Part shown: piece after piece, positions 49,554 to 58,244 of the stretch
How the letters are laid out: each line of letters opens with the position of its first letter
Position numbering within the stretch: the stretch's first letter is position 1
Source: an uncultured Clostridia bacterium
Lineage (GTDB): Bacteria > Bacillota > Clostridia > Oscillospirales > Acutalibacteraceae
Direction of reading: 5' to 3'
NCBI GenBank assembly: GCA_946182865.1
Contig: CAMHAV010000001.1
Location: 1-64,000, forward strand
Length of the DNA: 64,000 nt
The notes under the pieces: model-generated
What the model was told of the DNA's origin: nothing
What the model saw: only the letters and a program-made list of their open reading frames with translations
The model's database searches: none
Position numbers and translations under genes: made by a program

Positions 49554-50651
49554 ATGAAACGTCGTTTGTTCCGCTTATGCAGTGTGCTGCTTTGCCTTGC
49601 CATGCTCTTCTGTGCGGTCGCCTGTGATGATGACGACTCAGGCAGCGGCACCCCCCGTACCCCCAAAAACACCATCAAGGTCAACGGAGAAACCGTCCGG
49701 ATCGTCCCGAGTGAAACCAGCGCCATCACCTACGACGACTACAACAACGGACTGGTCAGCCTCAAAATTCCTTCCGGCTGGGCGGTTCAGATTGCGCCGG
49801 TTGATTATATCCATTATACTTTCAAGGTATACAATCCCAACAACACCGATTACATGTTCTTCTTCGGCTTAAAGCAGGAGGGCTTTTTGAAGAGCGAAAA
49901 GGCGCGCAAAACCTTTGCCAGCTATTATCCGGACGCGGCCTTTTCCAAGCTGACCCCCATTGACCCGCAGACGACCGAAGCCTTTTACAAGGTCTGGAAC
50001 AAAAACGTCAAGTTTTCCAACCAAAACGAGCTGAAACAGGAATACTTCCCCTATCTGAATGATTTCAAGGTCATTGACAATCTGGGACAGGTGAACTTGG
50101 GCGGCGATCTGCTTCGAGCCACCTTTACAAATGGCGACAAACTCATGCAGGGGTTGTTTACCTCCACTGTCATGTCCTCCGGCACCTATAATATCAGCAC
50201 CAATATGTTTGATCTGACCAGTCCGCAGGTGGATGTCGCGCCGCTGAATGTCTACAACATTCTCTTTATGACAGCGCCCGACGAGGATTTCAACAACTGG
50301 CAGGGCATCATGGACTACTGTTTCAGCACCATCGCGTTCAGTCAGGCGTTTCTCGACGGCTTCAACGGCGAAGAAAAGGTGCTGACCTCCACCATCCGCG
50401 CCAATCAGCAGATTTATGACCAGACGTCCGATATGATTATGGATTCATGGGAAAAGAGAAGCAATTCCTATGACATCATCAGCCAGAAGCAGAGTGACGC
50501 CACCCTGGGCTATGAAAGAGTGTATGACACCGAAACAGGCGACGTCTACAGAGCTTACAACGGCTTTGCCGATGATTATTCGGGCGACAGGTACCAGAGC
50601 ATCACGGACGATATGTACACCAAAGCCGTCAGCGGCTACATTCAGAAATAA
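49554..50651 (+). CDS. Lipoprotein of unknown function
   Basis: A 365-residue secreted lipoprotein: basic start, hydrophobic core, lipobox CAVAC with the lipidated Cys at about residue 23, followed by DDDDSGSG and a Pro/Thr linker. The mature region has beta-rich segments (VSLKIPSGWAVQI, DYIHYTFKVYNP) like PsbP/MOG1-type folds, but no named family is certain. GGAG lies eight bases before the ATG. Single gene, followed by a bidirectional terminator. Confidence 0.75.
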   Translation: MKRRLFRLCSVLLCLAMLFCAVACDDDDSGSGTPRTPKNTIKVNGETVRIVPSETSAITYDDYNNGLVSLKIPSGWAVQIAPVDYIHYTFKVYNPNNTDYMFFFGLKQEGFLKSEKARKTFASYYPDAAFSKLTPIDPQTTEAFYKVWNKNVKFSNQNELKQEYFPYLNDFKVIDNLGQVNLGGDLLRATFTNGDKLMQGLFTSTVMSSGTYNISTNMFDLTSPQVDVAPLNVYNILFMTAPDEDFNNWQGIMDYCFSTIAFSQAFLDGFNGEEKVLTSTIRANQQIYDQTSDMIMDSWEKRSNSYDIISQKQSDATLGYERVYDTETGDVYRAYNGFADDYSGDRYQSITDDMYTKAVSGYIQK

Positions 50652-50679
50652 ACCGCCGCGATAAAACACCAAAAAAACA

Positions 50680-50725
50680 GCCCCGAAGGGAACGGACGAA
50701 AATCCGCTCCTTTCGGGGCTGTTGT
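50680..50725. terminator. Bidirectional terminator between two lipoprotein genes
   Basis: A strong stem, ACAGCCCCGAAGG with its complement CCTTTCGGGGCTGT, with A- and T-runs on the flanks. Confidence 0.85.
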
Positions 50726-51673
50726 CTACATATGGGATTCCGGGAAAAGCAGATCTATCTCGTCCGATTTGAGAGAATAGTCGGTAAACGTCTTTCCCTC
50801 TCGGATCAGCGTCACTTTCATGCCGCCCATTTTGTCCGGCTGTTCTTTCGACATGAAGAAATACGCGCAGACGCGCGGTTTGGTATTGGCGACATAATAG
50901 CCTTCCACTTTATCCGAGCTCACACGAACCCATGAATCCCCCACGGTGGAGGGATTGATGCTGCTGTATTCCTCCGCAAACGCGCGAATTTTCGCGTCTG
51001 TCCCCGGTTTGGCTAGAAGCTCGTCCGACAGCACGGCGCGCAGCCTTTCCCCGTCCCGCCAGATCATGGTGTTGGCAATCCCCGCCGCCGCTATCTCGGC
51101 GGCTTCGCGTTCGGGATAGGTGATGCCCGCAAAGATCGAGCCGCCGCCTGCACCCCTTTTGTCTTCTTCGCATTCCTCCAAAAACAGGCTGTAGATGCCG
51201 ACCGAGCGGGGGTTCTTCTCCTGCACCGTCCAGACGGTATAGCAGATGCGGTAAAAGCTCTCGGTGGTCTGAATGACATAAACCGAATCCACGCAGACCG
51301 TGTTTTTTTCGCCGTAACTTTTGGTGGAGGAATAATTCTGGTACACCGTTTTGACATAGGAGCCACGGTAAAGACCGAAGATGTATTCAATGCCCCTGTC
51401 CATATCATCCGCCAGTTCCAGAGCGGTCTCGGAAAACACGCTCTTGAACTGCGCCGCGTCTTTCTTATCCAGCGCCTCGATGAGAATGTCAATTCGCTCC
51501 GGCTGCTTCACGTCGGAATCGGAGATTGTCTTTCGGTTGTCCAGCATTCCTTTCCCCTTTGCCTGCCAATCCGAGGGGGAAATGAAATTGTCCAGCGCCG
51601 AACAGCCCGCCATGGCCAGCAGCATCACGCCAGCCAGCAGCAACCCCAGCGATTGGATGAATGGTTTTCTCAT
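50726..51673 (-). CDS. DUF5104 lipoprotein
   Basis: A 315-residue lipoprotein with signal MRKPFIQSLGLLLAGVMLLAMAG up to lipobox AMAGC (Cys24). It holds two NTF2-like/DUF5104 halves: DAAQFKSVFSETALELADDMDRGIEYIFGLYRG (about 75-105) and a second, ERLRAVLSDELLAKPGTDAKIRAFAEEY (about 205-235). The family occurs as surface lipoproteins in Clostridia with no assigned function. No clear operon partner. Confidence 0.8.
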   Translation of the reverse strand: MRKPFIQSLGLLLAGVMLLAMAGCSALDNFISPSDWQAKGKGMLDNRKTISDSDVKQPERIDILIEALDKKDAAQFKSVFSETALELADDMDRGIEYIFGLYRGSYVKTVYQNYSSTKSYGEKNTVCVDSVYVIQTTESFYRICYTVWTVQEKNPRSVGIYSLFLEECEEDKRGAGGGSIFAGITYPEREAAEIAAAGIANTMIWRDGERLRAVLSDELLAKPGTDAKIRAFAEEYSSINPSTVGDSWVRVSSDKVEGYYVANTKPRVCAYFFMSKEQPDKMGGMKVTLIREGKTFTDYSLKSDEIDLLFPESHM

Positions 51674-51740
51674 ATCGTTTCATTCCTTTCCTGATGATAC
51701 TGTCATTGTAACAGATTGGTCAGGAAAGAATGTGACTATT

Positions 51741-52235
51741 TTATGAACGCACCTCTTTTTCAGCGAGAACCGCTTCTGTAAAGGCGCTCCATTTCTGGTC
51801 GTTCTCCGCGGAGAGGGGATTGCTTTCGTCGGTCAGCGATACGGTTTCTCTCAGATGAGGGAGCCACTGCCGCAATTGCCGCACGCAGCCGCTGTTGTCC
51901 CCGCTGCCGCTGTAAGTAAAGACCGCCGTCACCTTGTCGCAAAGCTCCTTCCTTTTCAGCAGCGTCCTGATCGGCGCGGCACACTTGCCCGCCCAAACGG
52001 GCAGTCCTAAAATGATTTCGTCAAAATCCTCCGCCGCCGGCGGTTCATTCGCCAGCTTAGGACAAATCCCGAACGAGGACAGCATGCCGCCATACATGAT
52101 CTGCGAAAAGCGGGAGGTCGGCATAGGCTTGACCGTGCGAATCTCGCAGAGGGTAGCTGCGGTCTGCGCCGCCAGCTGCTCCGCGGCAGCACGCGTGTGC
52201 CCGGTGAGAGAATAGTAAAGAATCAGTCGTTTCAT
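51741..52235 (-). CDS. Flavodoxin-family protein
   Basis: A 164-residue flavodoxin-like protein. The FMN phosphate loop is YYSLTGHTRAAAEQLA (residues ~7-22), the second loop LGLPVWAGKCAAPIRTLL and the third FTYSGSGDNSG. It probably carries electrons or reduces quinone-like compounds. Its ATG overlaps the stop of the CPBP gene (ATGA), so it is the third gene of the padR operon. Confidence 0.85.
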   Translation of the reverse strand: MKRLILYYSLTGHTRAAAEQLAAQTAATLCEIRTVKPMPTSRFSQIMYGGMLSSFGICPKLANEPPAAEDFDEIILGLPVWAGKCAAPIRTLLKRKELCDKVTAVFTYSGSGDNSGCVRQLRQWLPHLRETVSLTDESNPLSAENDQKWSAFTEAVLAEKEVRS

Positions 52236-53044
52236 AGTTGCCCGTCTCCTTTGTCAATTGGTTGATAAGAAAAATGCTTGTCCCGCAGCATCAGCACGCC
52301 GAAAATCACGTAGACCGAATGCACGGCGCAAAGCAGCGCCATATTCCCGACGGAAGCATCGCTCCGCCCCGCCGACGAAACAAACAAAGCCCAGAATCCG
52401 GTGAGAAAATCCTCGGCAAAGTGAATGCACACGCACACCCAGAGATTTTCCGTGCGCAGATACACCGCGCAAAGATAAAAGCCCGCCAGGAAGGTAAACA
52501 CCACCTGTCCCACGGTAAACACCGGGGCATACGGTTTTTCAATGAGATTGAGCAGGTGACGCAGCCCGAACAGCACGGAACAAGCCGTCACCGACCACCA
52601 GAGAAATCCGCGTCTGTCCCGCCACGCGTAAAGCAGCCGGCTGAGTATCAGTCCGCGAAACAAAAATTCCTCGCTCAGCGCAATGGCAAGACTGTAGAGC
52701 GTGAACCCTGTCACCGTGCCAACTGACGGCAGGGTCACTGGCGTTTGATAGCTGAAAAGAAACGCCATCGCCGCACAGATCACCCCCAGCAAGCCGAAAC
52801 CGAACAGCCCCCGGACAAATCCCTTGCCGCCGACCGTAAACGGTAGTCTCCCATACACGGCAAGGCAGATTCCGATAACCGCCAGCAAACTCAGTGTATA
52901 TTTGACAGTGCCGCCCCAAACCGTCGGCATTCGTTCTACCCACGGCGTTATGATGCCCCATGTTACGGGCATGACAAGACCAAAGACCGCCAAGGAAAAC
53001 AGCAGCGGATGTTTTTCACTGCATTTTCTGATGGTTTCTGTCAT
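52232..53044 (-). CDS. CPBP (CAAX/Abi) family membrane protease
   Basis: A 270-residue membrane protein with about eight helices. Protease motifs: SEEFLFRGLI (Glu-Glu-x3-Arg), VLFGLRHLLN (His) and CIHFAEDFLTG (His-x3-Asp in place of the usual Asn). Such proteins can confer immunity to bacteriocins or process membrane peptides. The ATG overlaps the padR stop (ATGA) and the gene overlaps the flavodoxin start, so the three genes are translationally coupled. Confidence 0.83.
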   Translation of the reverse strand: MTETIRKCSEKHPLLFSLAVFGLVMPVTWGIITPWVERMPTVWGGTVKYTLSLLAVIGICLAVYGRLPFTVGGKGFVRGLFGFGLLGVICAAMAFLFSYQTPVTLPSVGTVTGFTLYSLAIALSEEFLFRGLILSRLLYAWRDRRGFLWWSVTACSVLFGLRHLLNLIEKPYAPVFTVGQVVFTFLAGFYLCAVYLRTENLWVCVCIHFAEDFLTGFWALFVSSAGRSDASVGNMALLCAVHSVYVIFGVLMLRDKHFSYQPIDKGDGQL

Positions 53045-53589
53045 TTCGCCGTCACATCCTTCCACTCGGCATTCTCATCCGCCCATTCGAGCCATGCGCG
53101 ATAGGTCTTGATGCCAAAGGTCACAGTGGCCAGATAATAGCGGTGGGCAGGGTCGTCGTGCAGGCAGGAGCGCAGCACTTTTTCATACACCAGCAGTTCC
53201 TCCAGTCCGCTTTGTATTTTGGCGCGGAATGCCCGGATATGCAGCGCCGCCTGTTCCTCGCCGCCCTCTTTGCCAAAGAACAGCTTGAGCAGCGTCTCAC
53301 TGCGCAGCTCGTCCCGTTCGGCAGGCTGCATGAGCCACCGGGACAGAACCGCCCGTCCCTCGTCGGTGATGGTGTAGAGAATCTTGCTCCGTCCGCCGTC
53401 GGTAATCTCGCGACTGACGGCATATCCGCATCTGACCAGTTCGCTCAGGGTAGGATAAATGCTGCCGTAGCTCGCGCTCCAGAAAAATTGCAGCACCGTG
53501 TCAATGCGTTTTTTGATTTCATACCCCGTCGCCTCGCCGTCGCTGAGAAATCCGAGAATCACGCAGTCCATCTTCTTCTCCGTTGCCAT
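53041..53589 (-). CDS. PadR-family transcriptional regulator
   Basis: A 182-residue regulator with an N-terminal winged helix: DCVILGFLSDGEATGYEIKKRI, then SYGSIYPTLSELVRCGYAV and the wing GGRSKILYTITDEGRAVL. The C-terminal half is the PadR_C helical dimerization domain (FFGKEGGEEQAALHIRAF onwards). It sits directly behind a 37-bp palindrome that covers its own promoter, so autorepression is likely. It heads the operon with the CPBP and flavodoxin genes, its probable targets. Confidence 0.9.
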   Translation of the reverse strand: MATEKKMDCVILGFLSDGEATGYEIKKRIDTVLQFFWSASYGSIYPTLSELVRCGYAVSREITDGGRSKILYTITDEGRAVLSRWLMQPAERDELRSETLLKLFFGKEGGEEQAALHIRAFRAKIQSGLEELLVYEKVLRSCLHDDPAHRYYLATVTFGIKTYRAWLEWADENAEWKDVTAK

Positions 53590-53611
53590 TTTTGATTTCC
53601 TCCGTCTTTAT

Positions 53612-53657
53612 CTATCAGTCTGATATATATTATATATCAGACTGATAGATTTGTCAA
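53612..53657 (-). promoter_or_regulatory. padR operon promoter with 37-bp perfect palindrome
   Basis: Minus-strand -35 TTGACA (53657-53652), 17-bp spacer, -10 TATAAT (53634-53629). A perfect palindrome with 18-bp arms and a single central base (53612-53648) covers most of the spacer, the -10 and the start point. Confidence 0.85.
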
Positions 53658-53677
53658 GCGTCTTTTCAAAGAAAAAG

Positions 53678-53716
53678 CCGTTCCGGAAAAGCAACGCGCC
53701 TTTCCGGAACGGTCTT
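53678..53716 (-). terminator. Terminator after spoVM
   Basis: CCGTTCCGGAAA and its complement (53682-53693 with 53704-53715), an 11-12 bp stem, followed on the minus strand by GCTTTTTCTTTG. It closes the long priA-to-spoVM run. Confidence 0.8.
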
Positions 53717-53754
53717 CTGTTTTTCTTGCGGTAAACGGCGGCAATGGCACGCCG

Positions 53755-53835
53755 TCAGGCCTCTTTCTTGATGCCAAACATCAGTCTGAGAATACCTCCG
53801 AGCATTTTGGGACTTCTGACGACGACGATCTTCAT
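53755..53835 (-). CDS. spoVM: Stage V sporulation protein SpoVM (26 residues)
   Basis: A 26-codon gene: MKIVVVRSPKMLGGILRLMF then GIKKEA. Bacillus subtilis SpoVM is also 26 residues and shares the pattern MK-(6 residues)-PK-LGGI-R-M-G-(basic tail). This amphipathic peptide marks the curved forespore membrane and starts coat assembly. GGAGGT lies eight bases before the ATG. It follows thiN in the same order as the B. subtilis prpC-prkC-rsgA-rpe-thiN-spoVM cluster and is closed by a terminator. Size, sequence and position agree, so the call is strong despite the shortness. Confidence 0.88.
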   Translation of the reverse strand: MKIVVVRSPKMLGGILRLMFGIKKEA

Positions 53836-53937
53836 AAGTATTACCTCCGTATGTGATGGATTCAGCGTCTTTATCGCTGTCACTATCATCATACGCCGCC
53901 GCCGCGAATGTGTGACAAATTTTTCTCCGCCGCGTCG

Positions 53938-54561
53938 TTACCCCATCCGGCACTCCACCACCAGCGCCATGCCCTCATGAATTGTCATGGCAAACGCCGC
54001 CCGGTCGGTCACGCGGTTGCTGACCCCCATCGGGAAATACGAATGCAGCCGCAGCCGCTCCGCCGGGTACTGCACACCGCTCATGCTCACAACCACCGAC
54101 CCGCCGCCATAGGGAAACACCGAAAAATACCCCTCGCCGAGCAGCGGCACCACCTGCTGCCCCGCGCCGAACACGCGGACTGTGGTGTTTTCATCCGCCA
54201 GGAGGCCGCTCGCGCCGTGGGTTCTGAGATATTCCAGTGCGGCGATGTTGGCCATCGTATGATCGAGCCGTCCTCCCAGACCGCCCAATATCACAAAATA
54301 ATCCATCCCTTTGAGCAGTCCGTGCTTGACCGCCAGCATGGCGTCGGTGTCGTCTTTTTCGCAAGGGTACACCTCTGTGGCATTGTCGGGAATATATCCG
54401 AGGGAATCAAAATCACCGATCAGCTCGTCACACGTCACGCCCAGCGGCGCCAGGTGCCTCAGGCCGCTGTCAGCGGCAATGATGTAGTCTCCCTCGTCGA
54501 TGTACTGTTTCATTTTATCATAGTCGGAAATGTCTCCGCCTGCGATAATCACACACTTCAT
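53938..54561 (-). CDS. thiN: Thiamine pyrophosphokinase
   Basis: A 207-residue enzyme that makes thiamine diphosphate from thiamine and ATP. N-terminal catalytic domain: IIAGGDISDYDKM, IIAADSGLRHLAPLGVTCDELIGDFDSLG (the metal-binding GDFDS motif), YPCEKDDTDAMLAVKHGL and ILGGLGGRLDHTMANIAAL. A beta-rich thiamine-binding C-terminal domain follows. It lies 42 bases after rsgA; the rpe gene usually found between them is absent. Confidence 0.93.
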   Translation of the reverse strand: MKCVIIAGGDISDYDKMKQYIDEGDYIIAADSGLRHLAPLGVTCDELIGDFDSLGYIPDNATEVYPCEKDDTDAMLAVKHGLLKGMDYFVILGGLGGRLDHTMANIAALEYLRTHGASGLLADENTTVRVFGAGQQVVPLLGEGYFSVFPYGGGSVVVSMSGVQYPAERLRLHSYFPMGVSNRVTDRAAFAMTIHEGMALVVECRMG

Positions 54562-54603
54562 GGTTACTGTTTCATTCCTTGCAGGAATGGCGGAAACCCG
54601 CCG

Positions 54604-55548
54604 TTATCGGGCCGGCTTTTTCTTTTCCCATTCCTTGATATCCTTGACTTCATTGTAAAGCGCCACATAGCTGTCGTGCCGCGACGGCGCAATATTTCCC
54701 TGCCGCACGGCCTCCAAGACAGCGCAGCCCTTTTCACAGGTGTGGGAGCAGCCCGTAAAACGGCACTGTCCCTCATATTCCGCAAATTCGCGGAACGTGT
54801 CGGGCAAATCCTCCTTGTAGACCACCTCGGCAAATTCGCCGTCAAACGACGAAAATCCCGGCGTGTCCGCAATCTTGCCGCCGAAATCCAGCGGGAACAG
54901 CTCTGTCTCACGGGTGGTATGCCTGCCGCGTCCCAGCTTTTTGCTGGTTTCCCCCGTCTCGCGGTGAAGCGAGGAACAGAGCGCGTTGAGCAGCGTGGAT
55001 TTCCCCACGCCCGTATTGCCCGCGAACGCGCTGATTTTATCTTTCATCACGGCGCGGATCTCATCGAGGAATGCCCTGTCGCCGCCGTAATCCGCCGCTA
55101 TCACGGTGAATCCTGCTTTGCGGTAGAGTTCCCCGAAGCCGTCTTCCTCCGCCTTGTCCAGCTTGGTCAGTACGATGACGGGTTCGATCCCCTTGTACTC
55201 CGCGAGAGAAATCAGGCGATCTACCGTCAGGGGATTGGGGGACGGGTCGCACATCGAAACCACGATGAACAGATTATCCAGATTGGCCAGCGGAGGACGC
55301 AGCAGAAAGTTGCGCCGCTCCAGCACCCGGTCGAGACTGGCGAGTCCGTCCGGATGTACCGTGATTTCGCAGCGGTCGCCCGCCAAAGGCGTCACCCGCT
55401 CCGAGCGACCGCCTTTGCCGCGCAGCACGCCGCGTCCGCGGCATTCCACCGTCACCCCGTCGGCTTCCACATAATAGAAGCCGCCGATTCCTTTGAGTAT
55501 TCTGCCCTGGAGCTGCTGTGACGTTTTCTCTTTCATCGGCTGTGTCAC
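54604..55548 (-). CDS. rsgA: Ribosome small subunit-dependent GTPase A
   Basis: A 314-residue circularly permuted GTPase that helps mature the 30S subunit. An OB-fold N-terminus (GRILKGIGGFYYVEADG) is followed by the permuted G motifs: G4 VLTKLDKAEE, G5-like, G1 FAGNTGVGKSTLLNAL, and G3 DTPGFSSFD. A zinc knuckle ends it (CRFTGCSHTCEKGCAV). Its likely start is a GTG overlapping the prkC stop (GTGA); an ATG 12 bases further in is the alternative. Confidence 0.94.
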   Translation of the reverse strand: MTQPMKEKTSQQLQGRILKGIGGFYYVEADGVTVECRGRGVLRGKGGRSERVTPLAGDRCEITVHPDGLASLDRVLERRNFLLRPPLANLDNLFIVVSMCDPSPNPLTVDRLISLAEYKGIEPVIVLTKLDKAEEDGFGELYRKAGFTVIAADYGGDRAFLDEIRAVMKDKISAFAGNTGVGKSTLLNALCSSLHRETGETSKKLGRGRHTTRETELFPLDFGGKIADTPGFSSFDGEFAEVVYKEDLPDTFREFAEYEGQCRFTGCSHTCEKGCAVLEAVRQGNIAPSRHDSYVALYNEVKDIKEWEKKKPAR

Positions 55549-57491
55549 CCGACCGTATTGTCATCGGCGGCGTCGGTCAGCCATGAAATGTCATGTTCCT
55601 TGGTCACTTTGTATTTGCCGTTTTTGAAATTCACCGAGTAGTCCTTGAAATTCTTTCCGTTGAGGGTGACATTGACCACCTGTGTGCCGGAACCGGTCAG
55701 CTTGATGGAATAGCTGTTCTGCGAGGCAAGGGAAACTTTTGCCGCCTTGATGGAAACGCCGTCGAGGAATACCTCAATGGTCACATCCTGCGTGCTGTTT
55801 TCGGGAAGTTCAATTTCCATCGACACGGTGGATGCGGGCGCTTTGCCGTTGCTGATGGTGAATTTGACGACGGTATCCTTGGTCAGCTTGGTGCCGAGAG
55901 AGGGTTCCTGCGAAATAATGGTGCCTTCCGGCTTGTTGCTGTCAACGCTCGTCGCGTCCGCCACCGTAATGCCCATGGATGTGAGCTGGCTCTTGGCTGT
56001 CACATACGGCATATTCACAAAGTTGGACATCACCAGCTCTTCGCTCTTGGAACCGAGGCTGTAGTAAACCTCGATCACATCGCCCACCTGCACTTCCTCA
56101 CGCGGCTGGGGATTGGTATTGCAGACAATATCCACCGGAATCTGGTCATCATACACCGGCATTTCGATATAGGCAAGTCCCTGCTGCGTGAGAAGCTGGG
56201 TGTACTGCACAAAGGTCATATTCTGGTAATCCGGCACCATCAGGCGCTCGGGGCCCTGGCTGACATAGAGCACCACGCGGGAATTGGCATAAACTCTCTT
56301 GCCCGGCTTGGGAGTCTGCTCCATAATGACGCCCTGCGAGATCTCGCTGCTGAATTTCTCCACCGGCACGAATTCATAGCTGTATTTGTCGCTCTGAATC
56401 ACATCGTTATACACCTGACCGACAAAGTTCGGCAGCTCCGACTGCTCACTGTTGTTCTTTTTGAGAATGCCGCTCGCGTCAATAAAGATGACCACAAACA
56501 CAATCGCCACCAGTACAAACGCCGTCGCGATACCGGTCAGCACGGGAATGACGGGGCTTTTGTACTCCTCCTCGGCGGCCGCCTCTGTCTTTTTGACGGT
56601 TTCCACCGCTTTGCGGTAACGGCTGTTGTCCTCGACAACATACCGATAGTCAAATTTAATGCCGGGGTTGAGCTTGAAATTCTCGATATCTTCCAGCATC
56701 TCCGCCGCGCTCTGGTATCGTCTGGCGGGGTCTTTCTGCATGGCCTGCATGGTGATTTCTTCCAGACCCACCGGAATGTTGGGATTGATCTGCCTCGGCA
56801 TTTTGGGGTCGGCCTGTAACTGCATGACCGCCACGGACACCGCGCTGTTGGCTTCAAAGGGCAGCTTGCCCGTCAGCATTTCGTAAAGCATCACGCCCAC
56901 GGAATACAGGTCGGCGCGCGCGTCGGTGACGGCGCCTCTCGCCTGTTCGGGGGCAATGTAATGCACCGAGCCGATGGCCTTGTCGGTGATCGTGCTGGTC
57001 TGGCTGTTGGCAAGACGCGCAATGCCGAAATCGGTCACTTTAATGCGGCCGTTAGGCAGCAGCATGATATTCTGCGGTTTGATGTCGCGGTGAACGATGC
57101 CCTTGGAATGGGCATGCATGAGCGCGCGCAGAATCTGCGTCGTGAAATGCACCGCTTCCTTGACGCGGACGACGCGCTGCTGCTCGATGTAATCCTTGAG
57201 CGAAATGCCGTCAATGTATTCCATGACGATGTATTGCAGCGTGGGGCTGTTGCACACGTCGAAGATTTTGACAATGTTCGGGTGATTGAGCAGCGCAATG
57301 GCGCGGGACTCATTGCGGAACCGACGGCAGAATTCCTCGTTGTCCAGATATTCTTCCCGCAGAATCTTAACCGCCACAATCGCGCCGGTGTCAAAATCCT
57401 TTGCCTTATAGACCACGGCCATGCCGCCGTTGCCGACTTCTTCAAGAATTTCGTATCTTCCGTCCAGGACTTTTCCGATATATTTATCCAT
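55545..57491 (-). CDS. prkC: PASTA-domain Ser/Thr protein kinase
   Basis: A 648-residue membrane kinase that senses wall fragments. The kinase domain covers ~8-270: GNGGMAVVYKAKD (glycine loop), AVKILREEY (Lys), HRDIKPQNIMLL (catalytic loop), DFGIARLAN and the activation loop SVHYIAPEQARG. A single membrane helix lies near 335-357 (VLTGIATAFVLVAIVFVVIFI). Three PASTA repeats follow, e.g. LPNFVGQVYNDVIQ, MVPDYQNMTFVQYTQLL and MSNFVNMPYVTAKSQL, then a C-terminal beta domain. The ATG at 57491 has GGAG upstream. It pairs with prpC, which precedes it by 24 bases. Confidence 0.95.
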   Translation of the reverse strand: MDKYIGKVLDGRYEILEEVGNGGMAVVYKAKDFDTGAIVAVKILREEYLDNEEFCRRFRNESRAIALLNHPNIVKIFDVCNSPTLQYIVMEYIDGISLKDYIEQQRVVRVKEAVHFTTQILRALMHAHSKGIVHRDIKPQNIMLLPNGRIKVTDFGIARLANSQTSTITDKAIGSVHYIAPEQARGAVTDARADLYSVGVMLYEMLTGKLPFEANSAVSVAVMQLQADPKMPRQINPNIPVGLEEITMQAMQKDPARRYQSAAEMLEDIENFKLNPGIKFDYRYVVEDNSRYRKAVETVKKTEAAAEEEYKSPVIPVLTGIATAFVLVAIVFVVIFIDASGILKKNNSEQSELPNFVGQVYNDVIQSDKYSYEFVPVEKFSSEISQGVIMEQTPKPGKRVYANSRVVLYVSQGPERLMVPDYQNMTFVQYTQLLTQQGLAYIEMPVYDDQIPVDIVCNTNPQPREEVQVGDVIEVYYSLGSKSEELVMSNFVNMPYVTAKSQLTSMGITVADATSVDSNKPEGTIISQEPSLGTKLTKDTVVKFTISNGKAPASTVSMEIELPENSTQDVTIEVFLDGVSIKAAKVSLASQNSYSIKLTGSGTQVVNVTLNGKNFKDYSVNFKNGKYKVTKEHDISWLTDAADDNTVG

Positions 57492-57515
57492 TCTTGTTTT
57501 CACTCCTTATCGCTT

Positions 57516-58244
57516 TCAGCAGTAAACGGCAACCGCCGTCACATTGTCGCCGCCGCCGTTGGCATTTGCTTTGTCCACCAGCTTGTCAACCGCTTCCTGG
57601 CCGCTGTATGAATAGAGTATCTTATACATTTCCCGTTCGTCCGCGTAATTGGACAAACCGTCGCTGCAAAGCAGGATAATGTCGCCGTCTGTGACGGGGC
57701 ACTCACAGTAATCAATATCCAGCCTCGGCTTGACGCCCAGCGCACGGGTGATCAGATTTTTGCGGGGATGTACCCGTGCCTCCGCTTCGGTCAGCTCGCC
57801 GCGGTCCACCATCACCTGCACCACGGAATGATCGGTGGTGAGCTGCCGCAGATCGCCGCGGGCATACAGATAGGCGCGGCTGTCTCCCGCATGGGCAATG
57901 TACGCCGTCCGGCCGCAGACAATGACCGCCACCACGGTGGTGCCCATGCCGCGCAGAGACAAATCCTCCTGCGCCTGAATATATACCTTGATATTGGCGG
58001 CATTGATGGCACGCCCCAGCAATTCGCGCAATTCGTTGCCCGTCATGCCGCTCTCGTAGTTGGCGGCAATTCTCTCGGCAATCTCCTGCACCGCCGTGCT
58101 GCTCGCCACGTTGCCGCCGTTGGCGCCGCCCATGCCGTCGCACACGATGGCCCAGACGTTGCCGTCGGCAAATGTGCCGTGAAGCGCCGCGTCCTGGTTG
58201 GAGCTTCTGACCATGCCGGTATCCGTTTTACTGAATATTTCCAT
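57516..58244 (-). CDS. prpC: PP2C Ser/Thr phosphatase PrpC
   Basis: A 242-residue soluble PP2C phosphatase opposing PrkC. Motifs in order: FSKTDTGMVRSSNQDAA, WAIVCDGMGGANGGNVAS, LRGMGTTVVAVIV, YIAHAGDSRAYLY, HSVVQVMVDRGELT and GGGDNVTAVAV. The ATG at 58244 has AGGAGG eight bases upstream and overlaps the rlmN end by 17 bases; the frame extends upstream into rlmN without meaning. Confidence 0.94.
   Translation of the reverse strand: MEIFSKTDTGMVRSSNQDAALHGTFADGNVWAIVCDGMGGANGGNVASSTAVQEIAERIAANYESGMTGNELRELLGRAINAANIKVYIQAQEDLSLRGMGTTVVAVIVCGRTAYIAHAGDSRAYLYARGDLRQLTTDHSVVQVMVDRGELTEAEARVHPRKNLITRALGVKPRLDIDYCECPVTDGDIILLCSDGLSNYADEREMYKILYSYSGQEAVDKLVDKANANGGGDNVTAVAVYC

Noticed and set aside
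53836-53937. Sporulation sigma-E/K promoter for spoVM
   Set aside because: CATAC and GATA words are present, but the -10 candidate touches the ribosome site, so a start there could not work.
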